A stretch of 64,000 bases of DNA from Thermodesulfatator indicus DSM 15286 (GTDB lineage: Bacteria; Desulfobacterota; Thermodesulfobacteria; Thermodesulfobacteriales; Thermodesulfatatoraceae), in contig NC_015681.1 in NCBI RefSeq assembly GCF_000217795.1, positions 1,417,244 through 1,481,243 on the forward strand. Reading direction: 5' to 3'. Shown in pieces: positions 58,493 to 64,000 of this stretch. Position 1 is the first letter of the stretch, and each line of letters starts with the position of its first letter. The translations under genes and the position numbers were made by a program. A model generated the notes under the pieces. That model saw nothing but the letters and a program-made list of their open reading frames with translations. It was not told where the DNA came from and did no database searches.

Positions 58493-58948
58493 GTGTCAGA
58501 AAACTTAAGTAAAATCAAAATACGGCCTGCTAGAACAAAAGATTTGCCTGCCATAACTGAAATAGAGAGGCTTTCTTTTCCTACGCCCTGGCCGCCTTCT
58601 CTTTTGCTAGCAGAGTTAAACAAAGATTATGCTTATTTTTGGATAGCTTTAGCAGATGAAAAAGTCATAGGTTATATTTGTTTTTGGATTATCAAAGATG
58701 AAGCCCATTTAGTTAATATAGCGGTACATCCCCATTCCCGCCGCAAAGGTATAGGGAGCAAGCTTCTTGAAGATTTTTTATTTTTTGCCAGGAGAAGGGG
58801 CGTTAAAAAGGTCTACCTTGAAGTAAGAGCAAGAAACAAAAGGGCCCAAAAATTTTACGAAAAATTTGGTTTTAAAAAAGATGGCCTAAGAAAAGCTTAT
58901 TATCAGGATACCAAAGATGATGCCATTTTGATGAGCAAGAGGTTATAA
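58493..58948 (+). CDS. rimI: Ribosomal-protein-alanine N-acetyltransferase RimI-like
   Basis: A 151-aa GNAT acetyltransferase that N-acetylates ribosomal protein bS18. The family pattern is visible: RPARTKDLPAITEIERLSFPTPW, HLVNIAVHPHSRRKGIGSKLLEDFL (acetyl-CoA binding P-loop), VYLEVRARNKRAQKFYEKFGF and KAYYQDTKDDAILMSK. Start is GTG. It closes the rpoN operon; gap follows after about 70 bp. Confidence 0.9.
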   Translation: MSENLSKIKIRPARTKDLPAITEIERLSFPTPWPPSLLLAELNKDYAYFWIALADEKVIGYICFWIIKDEAHLVNIAVHPHSRRKGIGSKLLEDFLFFARRRGVKKVYLEVRARNKRAQKFYEKFGFKKDGLRKAYYQDTKDDAILMSKRL

Positions 58949-58998
58949 TAGTATGAGGGCCATTGTTTAATTTAGTTCTTTTTAAAATAGAAAAATAA

Positions 58999-60021
<1,023 letters not shown>

Positions 60022-60028
60022 TTCTCTT

Positions 60029-60049
60029 GGGGCCTGTAACTCGGGCCCC
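60029..60049 (+). other. Hairpin between gap and the PPDK-like gene
   Basis: GGGGCC / GGCCCC stem with an 8-9 base loop, lying just before the GGAGG ribosome site of the next gene. It has no T-run, so it may mark transcript processing or partial termination. Confidence 0.4.
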
Positions 60050-60060
60050 ATGGAGGTCCC

Positions 60061-63000
60061 ATGAAACAAGAATTTACTTCTCAAGCCCTTATTGCCAACC
60101 TTAAAGAAACAGCTGTCAAAGAATTCCCCATACCTGAAGAACATTGGGTACTTCTTGAAGCGGTTTCTGGCTATCAGGGGCTAGAGAAACAGGCTTTTGA
60201 GCTGATAAGAGAAATAAACCACCCTTTTAGAAATGTTCGTCTGGTAATAACCGACTTACGGGCTTTTATTCTAAAAAATTTTCGCGTATTGGCCTCAAAA
60301 GAAAAGGCTTCTGAAGCCTTAATGGTCTCGTGTGATATCCTTTTTCAAATCCTTGAAAGAGAGTCAACTGAAGAGATATTAAAGCAGGCAGCGGAAGCAA
60401 TATTAGCTATACTTGATAAAATTGCTTCTATTCCAGCCAAAGACTTTAAAAATTTTTGGTCCGTATTTGAGTATTGTTTCAAATGTTTTAAAACTCTGCC
60501 TCCGGAAAAATTTGTCCACTTTCTTAGAAGCTATTTTTCTTTTAAGAAATTGGCCAAAAATGTTTTAAATAAAGGCCTTTCCCAGGAAGATTTAGGCATT
60601 CTTTCGGATTTTTTGGCCTATTTATTTCGTTTTACTTATGAATATTGGCTTAAAGAACCAGATCCCGCCAAGTGGCTGGCAGAGGAAGCTCTAGAAACTT
60701 TGGGAGACCTTACCAAAGAATATCTTTCTCTGGTTAAACCGGTTTCTCATGAGAGTTTAAAAAAATTTCTGGCCCGCCTTGATGAATTAGAAAGCACTGA
60801 CCCTCAACAGAAGATAAAAGCCCTTCTGGAACTGCCCGATTATCTTGATATTATACGCTTTTACAAGGAATTGCCTTACAAAGTTGAAACCCTTTCTCGT
60901 TCTGCAGATCCTGATGACCCTTTTCACAATATAAAAATAATAGTCCTTTTCAGGATTGTTGAAACTCCTGGTACTTCTCCTATTCATGAAGAAGCACTGC
61001 GTTTGATAAATCGGGAACTGGTTCACATGATTAGGCGTGAGCCGGCTGAAAGCTTGGATGACTTTGTTATCCGTACCTTTTGTCTTCTCAGAAAAAATAT
61101 CAGACAATATCCTTGGACGGCCCTTCAATGTATTAAAAGTATGGGGTTAGAAATTCTTGATAGAGGAGATCCTCGGCTTGCCGAACTTTTTTTAGAGGAA
61201 GTAGTAAAGTTTGGTTTTCAGCCGCCCGAAATAAAGGGGGTAGATGCAGAGTGGCACTTGATATGTAATCCGGCCCATCTGCTTAATATAAGGACCTGGC
61301 TTGATATCATTGTACATCACCCAAAGTGGTGTACTACTTTGCTTTCAGCCCTAATAATCAATTTGCAGCTGGCAGGCACCTGTATTCGGGATACAGACCT
61401 ATTCCAAAAAGATGTTTCTAAGCTTCTTAACAGCGATATTGAGCCTATCTATAACCTAGTTAAACAGTTCTGCCGTATTCTTCCTGTGTATTACAATGAA
61501 ATCGGAGCAGAGGGGATTCTTAGAGATGTTTCTACCGAGCTTGACGAAATACATCACCGCAAAGATAAGTTAATACATTTTCTGCGTAAACAAAGTCATG
61601 TGGAAAGTTCAAATCTCATAATTGATTTTATAGAAGCTATTATTTCTTTTTGGCTCACCAAAGACAAAACTCCTATAAAACCATTTGTCCCCCCCGAAGT
61701 TTATGAAAGTATCCCTGTGGAAGGGCCTTATATAGATCCCGTGCACCAAATAATTAAGGCTTTTTGGGAAAAGGCAGGAATTAAAAAAGTAAAAGAGCTA
61801 CTTTCTTTAAATGATGAGAAAGTCCAGGAAATTTTAGACCAGATAGAAGGCCTTTCTTTCGAAAAACGGCGAGTCTTTTTGCTTTTCAAAATGTATCGTC
61901 TTGAAGTCCAGAAATATGGTTTTGATCTTTACGAACTTAAAACCTATCTCGAATATCTTAAAAATTGGGGGTTTGAGAGGATTGACGATCTTCTCGAAGC
62001 TTTAGAAAAAGGCAGCCGTGAGAAAAAACTTGAAGCCATTTTAGATTATCTGGAATATCTCCAGGGTATTATTCTTAGTCCTGAAAAATTTAAACCGAGA
62101 GAGGATATTTATTTTAAGCGTCATATTGCTGCCAATATTCCTTCCATGTATGGGCGCTACCATGAAAAGAAATTCGACGCTTTAGGACTTACTTTTAGAC
62201 TTGAAGCCTTAGGTAATGCTCTTTTTGAAGACTTAGTAGCTGATCTTGAAATACCTTTTATTACCAGGTCAACGTTTTTCAAAATATTAAAAATTCTCAG
62301 GTATTTTAGACGAGCTCTCCATATAGAAGGAATAAGTTCTAAAAAATTCAATACTTACCTGGGGTTACTTGAGGCCTCTCTTGAGGTAAGACGTTTTACT
62401 TACACGCAATATTTAGATATTTTTCGGGGGCTCCTTGAAGGTGTTCGTGACATAACCAAAGTTTACTATATAAGTCCTCATCGAGAGAATTTGGCCATTA
62501 TTTTGCGTCAGTTTGGTCGAAAACATCTTTTGCCCAAATACCTAACCGGCCATGAAAATCTATCTGATGAAGAACTGTTTCATCGAGTTTCGGAGAGATT
62601 TTTACGTGACTTGATAGCTCAATCATTTGCATTACAGGCCCTTGATAATTTTGTTTCTCGTCTTTATCGAACACTTCTTGAGCAGAGAGAAAAGCTTTCT
62701 CAAGAAGACTTAGACCTCTTGATGACCTATGATCCAGGAAGAGCCATTTGTTCCCTTCATAAACCCAATAGATTAACCCAAGACCTTATTCATCTAGGTA
62801 ACAAGGGCTATAATCTCTTTTTGCTTTCTACTTTAGGACTATCTGTCCCGTCAGGATTTATAATTACTACCGAAGTTTTCCGCTGTTACCGGGTAATTAA
62901 GCGCTATAAGGCTACTTATGAAGACTTTTTAGAACAAATTCATCGTGCACTTTCACAGCTCGAACACCAGGTAGGGCGCAAGTTTGGAGACCCTAAGAAT

Positions 63001-64000
63001 CCTTTATTAATTTCCGTTAGAAGCGGAGCTGCTATTTCTATGCCTGGTATGATGGCTACGGTTTTAAATGTGGGGAACAACATTTCTATCGTTGAGGGGC
63101 TTGCTCAAAAAACTGGCAATCTTTGGTTTGCCTGGGACACTTATAGACGTTTTTTACAGAGTTGGGCTATGGCCCACGGTCTTGAGCGAGAAACGTTCAA
63201 CCGTCTTATGAGAGAACATAAGTCTTTGTATGGAGTTAAGAAAAAGCGCGAGTTCACTGGAGAACAAATGCGAGAACTCGCTTTAAAATATCGTCAAGTC
63301 ATCAAAGATAAGGGGATTCCTATTGTAGAAGACCCTTGGGAGCAACTGCTTATTTCTATAGAATTGGTTTTTTCTTCCTGGAATGCTGAAAAAGCCAGGG
63401 CCTATCGTCATATTATGGGTATTTCTGACTATTGGGGCACAGCAGTTTGTATCCAGGCCATGACTTTTGGAAATATTTCTTTAAAAGCGGGTACTGGAGT
63501 AGCTTTTACGGCACCACCATTTGGTAAGCTTTCTCGCGTAGCTCTCTGGGGAGATTATACTCCTGGTAACCAAGGAGAAGATATAGTTTCTGGTTTGGTT
63601 ACTACTTATCCCATTTCTATTGAACAAAAGAAGCGTGAAGGTCGAACCGGAGAACCTTCTCTTGAAGAAGCTTTTCCAGATATTTATCGAGCCCTTTTTG
63701 AGATCGCTCAGGACCTTATTTACGGCAAAAAATGGTCTCATCAAGAAATAGAATTTACCTTTGAAGGTCCTGAAGCCGACAAACTCTTCATCCTTCAGAG
63801 CAGAGACATGGTGACCAAAGAAGAGAGACCCCGTGTAAACGTCTTTGTAGTTACCGAAGACCTGAAAAAGGCTTTTGTTGGCAGAGGTATAGGGGTTTCT
63901 GGAGGGGCTCTTTCTGGACGCGTTGTTTTTACTCTGGAAGATATTCGGGAGTTTAGAGAGGAAAATCCCAGGACTCCTTTAATTTTATTGCGTTTTGATA
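60061..64000 (+). CDS. Pyruvate phosphate dikinase/PEP synthase-like protein with ~900-aa N-terminal extension (3' end outside window)
   Basis: The frame is open from ATG 60061 (GGAGG upstream) to the window edge, so only the first 1313 residues are seen. The first ~900 residues are long, mostly helical and unrecognised. From about residue 913 a PPDK-type ATP-grasp domain begins (LGNKGYNLFLLSTLGLSVPSGFIITTEVF), with VRSGAAISMPGMMATVLNVG and SWNAEKARAYRH. ILQSRDMVTKE follows near 1240, then a start of the phosphohistidine domain (GVSGGALSGRVVF). The PEP-binding barrel, if present, is outside. It may be a phosphotransferase rather than a classical PPDK because of the extension. Confidence 0.8.
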   Translation, partial: MKQEFTSQALIANLKETAVKEFPIPEEHWVLLEAVSGYQGLEKQAFELIREINHPFRNVRLVITDLRAFILKNFRVLASKEKASEALMVSCDILFQILERESTEEILKQAAEAILAILDKIASIPAKDFKNFWSVFEYCFKCFKTLPPEKFVHFLRSYFSFKKLAKNVLNKGLSQEDLGILSDFLAYLFRFTYEYWLKEPDPAKWLAEEALETLGDLTKEYLSLVKPVSHESLKKFLARLDELESTDPQQKIKALLELPDYLDIIRFYKELPYKVETLSRSADPDDPFHNIKIIVLFRIVETPGTSPIHEEALRLINRELVHMIRREPAESLDDFVIRTFCLLRKNIRQYPWTALQCIKSMGLEILDRGDPRLAELFLEEVVKFGFQPPEIKGVDAEWHLICNPAHLLNIRTWLDIIVHHPKWCTTLLSALIINLQLAGTCIRDTDLFQKDVSKLLNSDIEPIYNLVKQFCRILPVYYNEIGAEGILRDVSTELDEIHHRKDKLIHFLRKQSHVESSNLIIDFIEAIISFWLTKDKTPIKPFVPPEVYESIPVEGPYIDPVHQIIKAFWEKAGIKKVKELLSLNDEKVQEILDQIEGLSFEKRRVFLLFKMYRLEVQKYGFDLYELKTYLEYLKNWGFERIDDLLEALEKGSREKKLEAILDYLEYLQGIILSPEKFKPREDIYFKRHIAANIPSMYGRYHEKKFDALGLTFRLEALGNALFEDLVADLEIPFITRSTFFKILKILRYFRRALHIEGISSKKFNTYLGLLEASLEVRRFTYTQYLDIFRGLLEGVRDITKVYYISPHRENLAIILRQFGRKHLLPKYLTGHENLSDEELFHRVSERFLRDLIAQSFALQALDNFVSRLYRTLLEQREKLSQEDLDLLMTYDPGRAICSLHKPNRLTQDLIHLGNKGYNLFLLSTLGLSVPSGFIITTEVFRCYRVIKRYKATYEDFLEQIHRALSQLEHQVGRKFGDPKNPLLISVRSGAAISMPGMMATVLNVGNNISIVEGLAQKTGNLWFAWDTYRRFLQSWAMAHGLERETFNRLMREHKSLYGVKKKREFTGEQMRELALKYRQVIKDKGIPIVEDPWEQLLISIELVFSSWNAEKARAYRHIMGISDYWGTAVCIQAMTFGNISLKAGTGVAFTAPPFGKLSRVALWGDYTPGNQGEDIVSGLVTTYPISIEQKKREGRTGEPSLEEAFPDIYRALFEIAQDLIYGKKWSHQEIEFTFEGPEADKLFILQSRDMVTKEERPRVNVFVVTEDLKKAFVGRGIGVSGGALSGRVVFTLEDIREFREENPRTPLILLRFD

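Overview
The window looks like chromosome of a Gram-negative, thermophilic, sulfur-metabolising bacterium, most likely from the Thermodesulfobacteriota or a close relative. The support is lipopolysaccharide synthesis and export genes (kdsA, kdsC, lptCAB), an rpoN/hpf/ptsN/rapZ block, a small siroheme sulfite reductase, sulfide-linked homocysteine synthesis, a periplasmic [FeFe] hydrogenase and Lys/Glu-rich proteins. The species assignment is inference.

Layout. 1-2.9 kb: CRISPR adaptation genes (primase-like protein cut by the window edge, cas1, cas2) facing cas6; no repeat array is visible. 2.9-5.5 kb: an operon of a CBS-pair regulator, a DUF39 homocysteine-synthesis enzyme and a LarE-type sulfur transferase. 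5.5-9.7 kb: a giant 2-hydroxyacyl-CoA dehydratase activase-like protein. 9.9-16.7 kb: an accessory island that I read as a complete chromosomal integron. It has an IntI-type integrase (15439-16689, plus strand), an attI region with back-to-back promoters, and a divergent array of gene cassettes (80-aa wHTH-like protein, DUF262/HNH GmrSD-like protein, SAM methyltransferase, decayed VapBC pair, Nudix hydrolase). Four attC sites follow the stop codons of the first four cassettes. A broken IS5-family element caps the distal end.

17-33 kb: Tat-exported [FeFe] hydrogenase, NMP kinase-ftsY, ilvE, a degenerate NtrC-like AAA+ gene with a sigma-54-like promoter, tRNA-Gln, an ABC-2 exporter, rplM-rpsI, argC-truA-aspartate aminotransferase, and a TonB receptor/DUF4154/hybrid kinase operon. 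33-49 kb: ileS-lspA, an unrecognised membrane protein, groESL behind a CIRCE operator, a secreted protein behind a sigma-54 promoter, a BepA-like M48 protease, fusA, plsY, a REP-associated (RAYT) transposase with its REP motifs, and Rrf2-sulfite reductase. 49-64 kb: DUF429, ThiF-like and UPF0280 proteins, then the long kdsA-kdsC-lptC-lptA-lptB-rpoN-hpf-ptsN-rapZ-EIIA(Man)-rimI run, gap, and a very long PPDK-like protein running off the edge.

The strongest hunting result is the integron: its parts (integrase insertion domain, attC folds with conserved unpaired bases, cassette-end complementarity, Pc promoter) agree with each other. Second come two sigma-54-type promoters, each preceded by a pair of palindromes, and the possible SAM-sensing/sulfur-transfer operon around DUF39.
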